The translations under genes and the position numbers were made by a program. Positions 9,647 through 18,346 of a DNA stretch of 64,000 bases are shown in pieces. The stretch is from assembly GCF_900104145.1 (NCBI RefSeq), contig NZ_FNLB01000006.1, positions 827,001 through 891,000 on the forward strand, given 5' to 3'. The notes beneath the pieces were generated by a model. The model saw nothing but the letters and a program-made list of their open reading frames with translations. It had not been told where the DNA came from and searched no databases. This DNA comes from Pseudovibrio sp. Tun.PSC04-5.I4. Its GTDB lineage: Bacteria > Pseudomonadota > Alphaproteobacteria > Rhizobiales > Stappiaceae. Positions within the stretch are counted from its first letter, which is position 1, and each line of letters opens with the position of its first letter.

Positions 9647-10675
9647 GTGGCCTATTATTTCTTTCGGCGACTTCTGGTGATGATACCGACCCTTGTCGCT
9701 GTCAGTTTCCTGATCTTCTTCATCATTGAGTTGCCCGAAGGCGACTACATTACCAACCAGATCTCAATGCTGAGGTCCACAGGCGAAAGTGCGTCCATCG
9801 GTCGACTGGAGTTTTTAAGATCCGAATTTGCTTTGGACCGCCCCTTCGCAGAGCGCTACGGAATCTGGGTTGGTTTATGGCCCGGCCCAAACGGGTTTGA
9901 CGGACTAATTCAAGGTAATTGGGGCTGGTCTTTTGAGTATGACCAACCTGTGGGGGACGTGGTCGGTCCAACATTACCACTCACAATTGCCCTAAACCTT
10001 GCAACAATATTCTTTATCTACGCAATTGCATTTCCCATCGGAATTTACTCCGCCACTCATCAATACTCTGTAGGAGATTATGGTTTTACGCTGGTCGGCT
10101 ACCTCGGTCTTGCTACGCCTAACTTCCTGTTAGCATTGGTTTTAATGTATCTGGCAAATAGATGGTTTGGGCTGACGGTCGGGGGGATAATGCAAGAGCG
10201 CTACATAGACGAACCCATGAGCGGCGGCAAAGCAGCTTCCATTGTCGCGCATTTGGTCGTTCCGGTGATAGTAATAGGTACATCCGGCACAGCAGCGATG
10301 ATACGTCGTTTGCGTGCAAACTTGTTGGACGAACTTTATAAACAATATGTGACCACTGCGCGCTCCAAAGGAATGCGAGAAAGCAAGCTGCTCGTCAAAT
10401 ACCCTTTGCGCGTTGCTCTCAATCCTTTCATCGCTGATATCGGCAATCTTATCCCCTCACTGGTCTCGGGCTCGGTGATCGTCTCGGTCGTCCTTAACCT
10501 CCCGACAGTAGGACCGGTTTTACTTGGTGCCTTGCAATCTCAGGATCAGTTTCTGGCAGGATTTATCCTCCTGTTCGTCTCCATTCTCACCTTGATAGGG
10601 ATGTTGATATCCGATGTTCTACTGGGCTTCCTTGACCCACGCATTCGTCTTGGAAAAGAAGGGGCGAGACAATGA
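9647..10675 (+). CDS. ABC transporter permease (DppB-like)
   Basis: Inner-membrane subunit of the peptide-type importer; 342 residues. It opens with the DppB/OppB hallmark YYFFRRLLVMIPTLVAVSFLIFFIIELPEGDY (TM1 and following region). It later has the EAA-like cytoplasmic loop around DELYKQYVTTARSKGMRESKLLVKYPLRVALNP, which docks onto the ATPase. About six TM segments are visible. The start is GTG at 9647 behind GAGGAAGGGA; the TTG at 9626 has no ribosome site. A 130-base gap separates it from the binding-protein gene; the next permease overlaps its stop by four bases. Confidence 0.88.
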   Translation: MAYYFFRRLLVMIPTLVAVSFLIFFIIELPEGDYITNQISMLRSTGESASIGRLEFLRSEFALDRPFAERYGIWVGLWPGPNGFDGLIQGNWGWSFEYDQPVGDVVGPTLPLTIALNLATIFFIYAIAFPIGIYSATHQYSVGDYGFTLVGYLGLATPNFLLALVLMYLANRWFGLTVGGIMQERYIDEPMSGGKAASIVAHLVVPVIVIGTSGTAAMIRRLRANLLDELYKQYVTTARSKGMRESKLLVKYPLRVALNPFIADIGNLIPSLVSGSVIVSVVLNLPTVGPVLLGALQSQDQFLAGFILLFVSILTLIGMLISDVLLGFLDPRIRLGKEGARQ

Positions 10676-11844
10676 GCCCCAAGGACCGTGGTGACGACAA
10701 GGTCGAACATTACGTAAATCCAAAAGGGTTTAATCCCACGGATGTAGAGATCCTGACAAAGGCTCAGGAACGGTATTATCAGGCAGCGCAATGGAAGATC
10801 ATCTGGTGGAAGTTTCGCAAACACAAACTAGCGGTTATCTCTGCTATCATATTGTTTTTCTTCTACCTTTGTGTGCCCTTTGCGGAAATGATAGCACCAT
10901 ACCCGGTAGCCAAGCGCAATGTAGACTACTTATATGCACCACCTCAGGCCATCCACTTCTTCCATGATGGAGCGCTGGTTGGCCCCTTCGTTTACGGCAT
11001 CAATTCCTCAGTCGATTTGGAAAACCTGAAGTGGGTGTATGAGACCGACACATCGAAAGTCGAGAAACTCCGCTTCTTCTGTCTGGGAGAACCCTACAAG
11101 TTCTGGGCATTTATACCCGCAAGCTTCCACGTAATTTGCCCGGCCAAAGGGGGCACATTCTTTCTGGCAGGTACAGACCGGTTGGGGAGAGATCAATATT
11201 CCGGGCTGGTATATGGGGCCAGATTATCCCTGACTATTGGCTTGGTCGGGGTGAGTATCTCAATGTTCCTCGGTGTCCTTCTCGGGGGAATAGCTGGTTT
11301 TTTTGGCGGTTGGGTGGACAGTTCAATCCAAAGAGTGATTGAGATTATGCGATCCCTTCCGGAACTCCCGCTCTGGATGGCTTTGTCTGCGGCACTCCCT
11401 ATCACGTGGTCGCCAGTCTGGATTTATTTCGGACTGACTGTGATTTTAGGGCTGCTGGATTGGCCAGGCCTTGCCCGTGCTGTGCGCTCTAAGTTGTTGT
11501 CTTTACGAGAAGAAGAGTACGCCAAGGCCGCAGCTCTTATGGGCGCCAGCCCAACCCGGATCATCTTCAGACATCTACTACCGGGGTTCACCAGCCATCT
11601 TGTAGCCTCCGCAACTCTGTCAGTTCCTGCCATGATCCTTGGAGAAACCGCTCTCTCGTTCCTCAACCTGGGACTGCGCCGGCCCGCGGTCTCTTGGGGG
11701 GTACTACTCAATGAGGCCCAGAACATTTCGGTGGTAACAATCTACCCTTGGCTGATGGCGCCGGTTATCCCTATTATCATCGTTGTCCTCGCTTTTAATT
11801 TCTTAGGCGATGGCCTAAGAGACGCGGCAGACCCTTACAAATAA
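10672..11844 (+). CDS. ABC transporter permease (DppC-like) with long periplasmic loop
   Basis: Second permease of the importer; 390 residues, about 90-100 longer than standard DppC. A cytoplasmic N-terminus of about 55 residues precedes TM1 (KHKLAVISAIILFFFYLCVPFAE). A loop of about 120 residues follows before the conserved segment GTDRLGRDQYSGLVYGARLSL, where ordinary DppC proteins have 30-40. The EAA loop is present as LREEEYAKAAALMGASPTRIIFRHLLPG. The enlarged loop faces the periplasm and probably contacts the unusually large binding protein (inference). ATG overlaps the upstream stop (ATGA). The methyltransferase gene starts 17 bases downstream and may be cotranscribed. Confidence 0.88.
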   Translation: MSPKDRGDDKVEHYVNPKGFNPTDVEILTKAQERYYQAAQWKIIWWKFRKHKLAVISAIILFFFYLCVPFAEMIAPYPVAKRNVDYLYAPPQAIHFFHDGALVGPFVYGINSSVDLENLKWVYETDTSKVEKLRFFCLGEPYKFWAFIPASFHVICPAKGGTFFLAGTDRLGRDQYSGLVYGARLSLTIGLVGVSISMFLGVLLGGIAGFFGGWVDSSIQRVIEIMRSLPELPLWMALSAALPITWSPVWIYFGLTVILGLLDWPGLARAVRSKLLSLREEEYAKAAALMGASPTRIIFRHLLPGFTSHLVASATLSVPAMILGETALSFLNLGLRRPAVSWGVLLNEAQNISVVTIYPWLMAPVIPIIIVVLAFNFLGDGLRDAADPYK

Positions 11845-11861
11845 CGGGAGTACCTTGAGAA

Positions 11862-12455
11862 ATGGAAGATACTTCCAGCAATTGGGATTGTGAATATCAT
11901 GAAGGCCGTTGGCATTTTCTCAATGATATTAAGGAGGCCGCCCGTTACGGTATTCTCTCTGCATGGCTCAGCCAATGCGATGCGACGGATAAAGTGCTGG
12001 ATGTCGGGTGCGGTGAAGCCATTTTCTATCATTATCTCAAGAGGTTAGGGCTTAAACATTATTGCGGTGTTGATCTTTCCGAAGCTGCTTTAGCAAGGGC
12101 GAAGGTTGACCCAAACCACGCAGAGCTCATTAAATCAGATCTTGAAAGTTACACCTGCAAACCCGATCAGCGATATTCTGCTATTATTTTCAATGAGGTA
12201 CTCTATTTCTGCGAGAATCCTGAAACATTGCTGAAGAAGTATGCAAGCTACTTATCGAAAAACGGTGTGATCGCAATCTCAATGTATGCACCGGACCGGG
12301 AAACATCAGGCGCAAACAAGTCCATCAAAAAAGTATGGCAGGAAACTGATAATTCAAAACAATGGCGTGTACTGGATGATCTTGAATTGAAGTCTTCAGC
12401 GAAGAATGTCGGATGGAAACTGCGATTGGTCCAACCCATTAAGATATCTGATTAA
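11862..12455 (+). CDS. Class I SAM-dependent methyltransferase
   Basis: Predicted S-adenosylmethionine methyltransferase of 197 residues. SAM-binding motif I is VLDVGCGEAIF near residue 47, followed by an acidic loop CGVDLSEAALARA and the motif IV-like region AIIFNEVLYFCENPE near residue 107. It resembles small-molecule or sugar methyltransferases of the UbiE/Methyltransf_25 type; the acceptor is unknown. It starts 17 bases after the permease operon, and its last 17 bases overlap the end of the opposing deacetylase gene. Its position against the glycan operon makes a glycan or lipid acceptor possible, but cotranscription suggests a link to the transporter instead. Confidence 0.8.
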   Translation: MEDTSSNWDCEYHEGRWHFLNDIKEAARYGILSAWLSQCDATDKVLDVGCGEAIFYHYLKRLGLKHYCGVDLSEAALARAKVDPNHAELIKSDLESYTCKPDQRYSAIIFNEVLYFCENPETLLKKYASYLSKNGVIAISMYAPDRETSGANKSIKKVWQETDNSKQWRVLDDLELKSSAKNVGWKLRLVQPIKISD

Positions 12456-13287
12456 ATCTGTTCCACTCTTGTTCAAGAAGAGCACCAGAACTCAACCACT
12501 GTGCAGCTGGATGGGTTGTTGTTAACGAAAAAAATACCTCCAGAAACTCAGAGCATCCCTCTCCATGATCTAGATGGTGAGTGAGCAGACCTATTGGTTC
12601 GCAGGGATTGGTTCTTCGTCTGCACAGCTGTAAATCTAAACGTCGTGCTGCGGCGTCCCAACCAATAAATCTCTTATTTTTCTTCCACTTGATAATGTCC
12701 AGATGACTTTGCACCTGCGGTAAGTGAAAGGAACTTATCCAGGTAAAGGTTGAAAGCCCATATGGCCCCAACTCCCTTAGGAGGGGAATAGTTTCAGGTG
12801 CGATCCGGTTCCACGGAGGGACGAACAGGGGAATAAACTGATTGCCAAACAGCTCCTGCAAAATTGCCTGCCCATTAGCGAGTTCTTTTTCGATTTCTTG
12901 GATAGCTCTGCGTCGCCCGAACTCACTTGCCTTTTCTCCAAGAGCCTTGGATTGATAATTTTTGTGTTGCCAACCATGTTGGAGAATATTGATAAGGCTC
13001 ATGTTTTCCAAACGCTGGGCAAGAGCTGCTGTTGCAAATTTAGGAATAACTGCCAGTGAAAGCGGAACTGAAAACTCAGCGGAAAACCCAAGTAACTCCT
13101 CCAATTCGGGGCTGGGTTCAATGGCATCGTCATCGCGCCACCAAAAAGAAATGGTCTGCTGTCGTTCATTAAACCAATTCAGATGGTCATTGAGAACACC
13201 CTCAAATTCCATTCTCGCTCTGGAAACGCTTGATTGAAAACCATCCGCCTGCATGGAACTAGAGCTGGGAGATGAATCAGAGATCAC
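12439..13287 (-). CDS. Polysaccharide deacetylase (NodB-like) family protein
   Basis: Predicted metal-dependent deacetylase acting on N- or O-acetyl groups of a glycan; about 282 residues. The NodB landmarks are present in variant form: WWRDDDA (Asp cluster, residues about 52-54) for the catalytic/metal Asp motif, HGWQH (His 104 and His 108) for the H-x3-H metal site, and VPPWNR (about 158-162) for motif 3. No signal peptide or TM is visible, so it probably acts in the cytoplasm on a lipid-linked or free intermediate. GTG at 13287 is preferred because GGGAGAGGA precedes it; the longer ATG at 13326 would overlap the upstream gene by 50 bases. It is the last gene of the leftward glycosyltransferase operon and overlaps its neighbour by 11 bases. 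Confidence 0.78.
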   Translation of the reverse strand: MISDSSPSSSSMQADGFQSSVSRARMEFEGVLNDHLNWFNERQQTISFWWRDDDAIEPSPELEELLGFSAEFSVPLSLAVIPKFATAALAQRLENMSLINILQHGWQHKNYQSKALGEKASEFGRRRAIQEIEKELANGQAILQELFGNQFIPLFVPPWNRIAPETIPLLRELGPYGLSTFTWISSFHLPQVQSHLDIIKWKKNKRFIGWDAAARRLDLQLCRRRTNPCEPIGLLTHHLDHGEGCSEFLEVFFSLTTTHPAAQWLSSGALLEQEWNRFNQIS

Positions 13288-14479
13288 GTGAAATATTCCT
13301 CTCCCAAATAATGCCATGTGGTTCATTAATTTGAGGTTTTAATCCAAGGTCTTCTGCGAGGATTTGTGCCGATACCTCAGCTCCATTGAGGGCTGCATGA
13401 AGGTCTGAGGGAGCTAATGCCATCGCTTTTTGTGCTGCTTGAGCAAGAGTTTCCGGGGTCAATACATTTTCAGGAACGGCGACCACTCTGCCTCGTTTGA
13501 ATAAACTAAGGGCCCGCTGGGTTTGTTCAGTCTCAGCAGCTTGCGCGAAAGGGACCAGCACAGCAGGGACGCCAGCCCGCAGGATATCGACAACAGTGTT
13601 GTAACCCGCCTGCGAAATAGAGAGTTTAGCTTTCTTGAGCAACGCAGGGAAATCTGGCCGTGCCCGTTCAACAATCATTTGTGCTGTTCTGTGGGATGCT
13701 AGGTGTTGGAACTGGTCCTCTGGATAGTCTTGTCCAACAAGTATCCGCCAGCGATCAGAAGACCCGATCGGCATGTGCGTATGAGTGGAGAGAGCGGCTT
13801 TTAAAAGGGCGGCTCCAACAGCCCCGCCACCGCAAGAGACTATAGTCTCATCCATCCCATCCGAAGAAGAGGATGAACTTTGACGATCATCACTGATGTA
13901 ACCCGTATAGCGAACAAGTGAATTTACACGGTCAGCATACGGAAAGCTGTCTTCCATTGTGATGAGCTGAGGATCTGAATGGACCAGAATACGATCATAA
14001 AAAGCGGTGGCCTGTGAAGCCATCCATTCTTCTTTCCAGCTTGCATCCTTCCTAACGAGGATATCTCGAATGGAGCAGGTGATCCATGGCGGGGATAATT
14101 TGCTGCCTGCACATTCCAAAAGCCGTGTCATCTCGGCTGCAAACATTCTGCGCCCAAATGGGTAGGTTTCTGTTAGCAAAAGATCAAAATGTTCTGCAGA
14201 AAAGGCAGATAAAGTCGCAGAAATCCTCTGCTCCCACCAAACTGCATCAATTGGGTTATTGTACTCATCCAGCAGTACATCAAATCGTGCATTGGCAGCA
14301 CGAACCACCGGGAGCTTTATAACCGTCAGCCCATCGCAATTAAGGGTATCGGGAATGTGGTTTCCTGTGGCTAACGTGACATCAAGGCCCATGCGGACAA
14401 GCGCTTTTGCAAGGGCAACCGCTCTGACGATATGCCCGGAACCAAGTAAATGTTGGACGTGGATGAATGCTTTCATCAT
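13277..14479 (-). CDS. Glycosyltransferase, GT-B fold, MurG/GT28-like
   Basis: Predicted nucleotide-sugar glycosyltransferase of 400 residues. The N-terminal domain has the MurG/GT28 glycine loop (HVQHLLGSGHIVRAVALAKAL). The C-terminal domain has the donor-binding pattern VSCGGGAVGAALL and, near residue 290, SISQAGYNTVVDILRAGVPAVLVPFAQAAETEQTQRA, where Glu/Gln contacts to the donor usually sit. It is distantly related to the first gene of the same operon (16847-18097). ATG at 14479 follows GGAGGGAC and overlaps the stop of the preceding gene by four bases. The acceptor and donor sugars are unknown. No TM helix is seen; it is probably a peripheral cytoplasmic enzyme. Confidence 0.83.
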   Translation of the reverse strand: MMKAFIHVQHLLGSGHIVRAVALAKALVRMGLDVTLATGNHIPDTLNCDGLTVIKLPVVRAANARFDVLLDEYNNPIDAVWWEQRISATLSAFSAEHFDLLLTETYPFGRRMFAAEMTRLLECAGSKLSPPWITCSIRDILVRKDASWKEEWMASQATAFYDRILVHSDPQLITMEDSFPYADRVNSLVRYTGYISDDRQSSSSSSDGMDETIVSCGGGAVGAALLKAALSTHTHMPIGSSDRWRILVGQDYPEDQFQHLASHRTAQMIVERARPDFPALLKKAKLSISQAGYNTVVDILRAGVPAVLVPFAQAAETEQTQRALSLFKRGRVVAVPENVLTPETLAQAAQKAMALAPSDLHAALNGAEVSAQILAEDLGLKPQINEPHGIIWERNISRDL

Positions 14480-15606
14480 GTCCCTCCGTGCATTCTCCGC
14501 TTGTATTGATGGTGCTCAACTGCGGCCTGCAATACTCTGTCCAAACCCTTCGCTCCTGTTGCTAAGCTATGGTTGTTACGGATGTTTTCAACGGCAGCCT
14601 GAGCCATATTCTGACGCTTATGGTTGTTTTTTATGAGTGACATGAGGTTTTGCGCCAGCGCAGAAGCATCGCCTTCATCTGAAAGCAACCCACTGGTTCC
14701 TTCCTCAACGATGTCCGGGACGCCGAAGACACGTCCTCCCACAACAGGCAGGCCGCAGGATTGCGCCTCCAAAAACACAAACCCAAAGGCTTCACGGACA
14801 GCAGGCCAGACAAATATGTCATGAGCGCGATATAGTCGTGGCATTTCCTGCCAGGGGATCAGACCTCGAAATTCTGTTCGGGATTTATCAAAAAGGGGTT
14901 CAATTTCAGCCCGAGCTGGTCCGTCGCCTGCAATGGTTAAGCGCCATGGCAAATCAGTGATTTGCTTCAGTGCAGCGGAAAGAACCATATAGGAGAACAA
15001 CTTATCGCCTTCTCGCATCATTCCAGCGCATAACAGTCGGATGGTGCCATCAGCTGATCCCTTGGTCACACTATGATTCAGTTCGAATTTTGCTTCGTCC
15101 AGAAATGGCGGCAGAACGCTCAAAACATCAGCGTTGAGAACCTCTGAAAGGCATCGTGCATCAGAATTGGTGAGAGCAACGACCTGGCTGGCCTGAGACA
15201 TAGCTGCATCAGCGGCATTAAATCCCAAGGCCCAGTTGCCTGACTGACGCTTTGGCGCACGGCTGGCCTCAACCACCACATAAGGGATGTTGAACTTGGC
15301 ACACAGATACGGCCCAATCCAATCCGGAGCCTTATGGTAAAGGTGATAAGTGAGGAATATATCCGGCACCTCTCCACGTTTCATCCATTGGTCAGCTATG
15401 GTGTTTGCTTCTGACAGTGCCAGCTCTTTGACGTCCCTTGTGACATCCTCTCCACCTTCTGCTCGCCAGCTTCTGAAGGTTGAAGCCACCTCCACCTCAT
15501 GCCCGGCGAGCTCAAGAGCTTGCACAATCAAACGCCCCATAGTGCGATCTCCGGAAGGAACCGGATCATCCAGAGGTTTCATCGGAGCGGTAAAGGCGAC
15601 TCTCAT
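14476..15606 (-). CDS. Glycosyltransferase family 4 protein (third gene of the glycan operon)
   Basis: Retaining GT-B glycosyltransferase of 376 residues. The N-terminus MRVAFTAPMKPLDDPVPSGDRTMGR matches the acceptor-domain start of GT4 enzymes. The C-terminal domain contains the GT4 E-x7-E motif in VREAFGFVFLEAQSCGLPVVGG, and RLLCAGMMREGDKL replaces the usual G-R-L segment. The start ATG at 15606 overlaps the upstream stop (ATGA) behind GGAG; a TTG two codons earlier is not preferred. Tight coupling with both neighbours implies that one glycan is built by these enzymes in sequence. Confidence 0.85.
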   Translation of the reverse strand: MRVAFTAPMKPLDDPVPSGDRTMGRLIVQALELAGHEVEVASTFRSWRAEGGEDVTRDVKELALSEANTIADQWMKRGEVPDIFLTYHLYHKAPDWIGPYLCAKFNIPYVVVEASRAPKRQSGNWALGFNAADAAMSQASQVVALTNSDARCLSEVLNADVLSVLPPFLDEAKFELNHSVTKGSADGTIRLLCAGMMREGDKLFSYMVLSAALKQITDLPWRLTIAGDGPARAEIEPLFDKSRTEFRGLIPWQEMPRLYRAHDIFVWPAVREAFGFVFLEAQSCGLPVVGGRVFGVPDIVEEGTSGLLSDEGDASALAQNLMSLIKNNHKRQNMAQAAVENIRNNHSLATGAKGLDRVLQAAVEHHQYKRRMHGGT

Positions 15607-16844
15607 GTGCAAGGCTCCAAATACGCATTGAACTTATCAGCAAGAAACTCAAGACCGGGTGATGCACTGAAGTTATGGTGCACGCTGTCAAATGCATTCT
15701 TCCCTATCCGCTCTCTATCTCCTACATTTGTGATGAGACCATGAAGAGCAGAGGTAAGCGCTGCTATGTCTTCACTTGGGCACAGTACGCCATTTTCCCC
15801 AGACTTAATGATCTCAGGAATTCCGGAAACATTGGTGGAAATGCACGGTAGAGACATTGCTTGCGCTTCCATAATAACGTTCGGCAATCCGTCTCGATCT
15901 CCTGTTTTGGAAACACGGCATGCCAATGCAAAGATGTCAGCTTGAGCCATCTTGTCCAACACCATGCGCCGTGGCTGCGGTCCCATCCAGTGTATGTGAC
16001 CCTTCAGTCCCAGCTGAGTGCTTAGATCAGACAGTGATTGAGTAAGTTCACCTCCACCAATATGGGTCAGCTGCCAATTGAGGTCTTTGGGCAATTTGCT
16101 TAGGGCCTTCAACAAAACATCGTAGCCTTTTTTCTCCACCAGTCGTCCAACAGAAATAAGCTGAACGCTTTCTGCTCCCGTTCCGTTTCTCAACGTGGCA
16201 GGCTGTGCCGCGCTGGGAAATCCGCTAAAATCTAGACCATGATAAACAAGGTGGATTTTTTCTGGCTTTTGGCAAAGAGACTGAAGGTATTGCAAATTGG
16301 CTTGTGTACAAGTCACACCCCATTCCGCATCCTCAAGTTTGGTTGTAAGTTCCTGCGGGGCGGTGGTCCAGATGTCCTTGGCATGGGCAGAAAATGACCA
16401 TTTTCGCCCAGAAAGTAAGGCCGCATAGCGTGCAACAGTGCAGGGACTGTGCAAGTAATGGGTGTGAATCCAGAGCACATCATCAGGCAATTCATGGGCC
16501 ATGACACAAGCTTGGCCCCACCTGCGAAACTGCTCAGAGTTTTTCTTATGCTTCAAATCGGCTTCAAAACAGGCACGAGCAGTTGCGAAGGTTGGTTGAT
16601 TTTCTGCCCACTTCATTGCTTGTTTTACGCGAGGCAGGTCGTCCTTCAGGTATTCCGTTAAGTATAAAAGTTCACTGGTGATCTTGCCGTGAACCTCATG
16701 CGTGTAGGGGTCGTAAGGGTGGCGGAGAGAAACGATAAGTTGTGGTATGCCTCGTTCTTGTAGCCCATACATTTCTTGGGCGATGAAGGTCTCAGAAAGG
16801 CGAGGGTAGCCCTTAACAACGACTGCAATACGTCCACGCGTCAT
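15603..16844 (-). CDS. Glycosyltransferase family 4 protein (second gene of the glycan operon)
   Basis: GT4 glycosyltransferase of about 413 residues. It opens with IAVVVKGYPRLSETFIAQEM, a signature of exopolysaccharide GT4 enzymes (the S-E-T-F-I segment). It carries LISVGRLVEKKGYDVLLKAL as the donor-domain start and the closing segment DGLPNVIMEAQAMSLPCIST, whose final Glu belongs to the E-x7-E motif (first Glu replaced by Asp in R-D-G-L-P). The ATG at 16844 lies two bases after the upstream stop and has GGGGTG before it; an ATG at 16862 would overlap that gene and has no ribosome site. It probably adds a hexose to a lipid-linked precursor; the donor is unknown, but GDP-mannose is available from manC/manB in this window. 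Confidence 0.87.
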   Translation of the reverse strand: MTRGRIAVVVKGYPRLSETFIAQEMYGLQERGIPQLIVSLRHPYDPYTHEVHGKITSELLYLTEYLKDDLPRVKQAMKWAENQPTFATARACFEADLKHKKNSEQFRRWGQACVMAHELPDDVLWIHTHYLHSPCTVARYAALLSGRKWSFSAHAKDIWTTAPQELTTKLEDAEWGVTCTQANLQYLQSLCQKPEKIHLVYHGLDFSGFPSAAQPATLRNGTGAESVQLISVGRLVEKKGYDVLLKALSKLPKDLNWQLTHIGGGELTQSLSDLSTQLGLKGHIHWMGPQPRRMVLDKMAQADIFALACRVSKTGDRDGLPNVIMEAQAMSLPCISTNVSGIPEIIKSGENGVLCPSEDIAALTSALHGLITNVGDRERIGKNAFDSVHHNFSASPGLEFLADKFNAYLEPCT

Positions 16845-16846
16845 AA

Positions 16847-18097
16847 TCACCCCGTCCGACATGTATGATCTATGCCTTCAACTCTTGGTGTAGTCTTAGG
16901 AGGCAGCTGCCCTCCCAAGCCCAAAATTTCAGCGGTTCTCTGGTTGATCACATCCAACCCGCCCAGATAATTCTCAGAATGAGCATGAGATGGTGGAGAG
17001 ATAAAGGGGAGATTTGCAAGAGCCTTGACCATTAGGTCTACGCTTGGATAGGCGTCAATCGGAAGCATCTGCACCAATCCGAGCCGCTGGGCTTGTTCTG
17101 CACGAATAGCTTGCTCTCGGCGAGGAACAATGCGCGGAACCAGAAGGGCGGGATTATCGAAGGATAAAATTTCACAGAAAGTATTGTAACCGCCCATGCC
17201 GACCACCGCAGTCGCTTGTACCATATATGGTTCAAGCTCTGGAGTGAAACGCAGCATCTCCACATCGCGTAAATGGGAAGCTCGCGTAGTGAAAGCATCT
17301 ACATCCGCTTTGCTCATAAACGGGCCAAGCACAATGAGGGCGGGGAAAAGGGGCCGTAACCGAGCTTCATAAGCACGCATCACCCAATCAACCAGCTCAA
17401 CGCCGTCACCTCCGCCTCCAGGTGTTACCAACACATAGGGCGCGCCATCAAAGGGAGCGGTGAAATCTTGCGCGGAACTTGGCAAAGTCCGCCGTAGATA
17501 TCCAGTAAAGAGGGTCTTATCCATTACGGACTGGTCAAACCCTAACCCCTTCAGTGGGTTGCTCATGACTGAAGGTCCGTACACCCAAATTTCGTCATAA
17601 AGATCATTGACTGCTGGATAGGCTCGCTTACGCAGCCACTCTTCTTTCAACACCAGAGGATCATCCATTACATCGCGCAGACCTAAAACTAGTTGGGTCT
17701 TTTGCCCCTTGAGGTATTGAAGGGTCGGCAACACTTCTCCGCGTAAGCCCAAAGGTTCTTTGTCGACGATGAATATATCCGGCTTAAAGACCTTTGCTGT
17801 GTGTTCAATAATGGACGAGCGGATTGCTATGGTTTCATTGATGTCCAATTGAAGCGAGAGGGATGTGTATTCCCCGCTACGCAGTTTTATGACGCCGGGA
17901 ATTCGGACAAAATCCACTCTGGAGCGAAACTCAAAGCTGCCAATGATGGGAGAGCCGGACAGGATCAGAACGGACATCTCCGCAAAAGAGCCAACCAGTG
18001 ATTGAGCAATGGTTTGGCACCGTCGCAAGTGGCCCAAGCCAAATGTATCGTGGCTATAGATAAGTATTTTGGGCGAATTCACAGTCATGCGCTTCAT
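16847..18097 (-). CDS. Predicted glycosyltransferase, GT-B/MurG-like (COG4671 type)
   Basis: First gene of the leftward operon; about 416 residues. The N-terminus SPKILIYSHDTFGLGHLRRCQTIAQSL has the G-L-G-H-x-R-R loop of the COG4671 predicted glycosyltransferases. The C-terminal half has VTPGGGGDGVELVDWVMRAYE and VVGMGGYNTFCEILSFDNPALLVPR, the donor-binding side of GT28-like folds. Start choice is uncertain: ATG at 18097, 18088 or 18115 are all in frame and none has a strong ribosome site. It diverges from the ABC-exporter-like gene over about 250 bases that include a 7-base inverted repeat. Members of this family often sit in polysaccharide clusters and have no assigned substrate. Confidence 0.82.
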   Translation of the reverse strand: MKRMTVNSPKILIYSHDTFGLGHLRRCQTIAQSLVGSFAEMSVLILSGSPIIGSFEFRSRVDFVRIPGVIKLRSGEYTSLSLQLDINETIAIRSSIIEHTAKVFKPDIFIVDKEPLGLRGEVLPTLQYLKGQKTQLVLGLRDVMDDPLVLKEEWLRKRAYPAVNDLYDEIWVYGPSVMSNPLKGLGFDQSVMDKTLFTGYLRRTLPSSAQDFTAPFDGAPYVLVTPGGGGDGVELVDWVMRAYEARLRPLFPALIVLGPFMSKADVDAFTTRASHLRDVEMLRFTPELEPYMVQATAVVGMGGYNTFCEILSFDNPALLVPRIVPRREQAIRAEQAQRLGLVQMLPIDAYPSVDLMVKALANLPFISPPSHAHSENYLGGLDVINQRTAEILGLGGQLPPKTTPRVEGIDHTCRTG

Positions 18098-18158
18098 GTT
18101 CCATCTGCTGCGCACGAACCCATATGCCAGACCCTATAAAAGATGACATTGGTAACCC

Positions 18159-18178
18159 GCAAATAGCCGCTTATTTGC
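18159..18178. promoter_or_regulatory. Inverted repeat between the two divergent glycan operons
   Basis: The arms GCAAATA (18159-18165) and TATTTGC (18172-18178) flank six bases, in the 249-base region between the divergent glycosyltransferase and ABC-exporter genes. A second short palindrome, TAGGG-TC-CCCTA, lies at 18265-18276. Either could be an operator coordinating both operons. No match to a known consensus, including the CRP site TGTGA-N6-TCACA, is seen. Confidence 0.4.
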
Positions 18179-18346
18179 CATTATGCGCATAACCTCAAAC
18201 ACCACCACCCCATAAAATTTAGGTAATACTGTCGCTTTATGCCGCTTTTTTAAGATCTGAAGCTTAGGGTCCCCTAGCGTCAGTTAAAGCTTAAATCGCA
18301 TCGCCTCAGTTTGGGTCTGCCCTACCTGAGCCATATCGGAGTGGAC

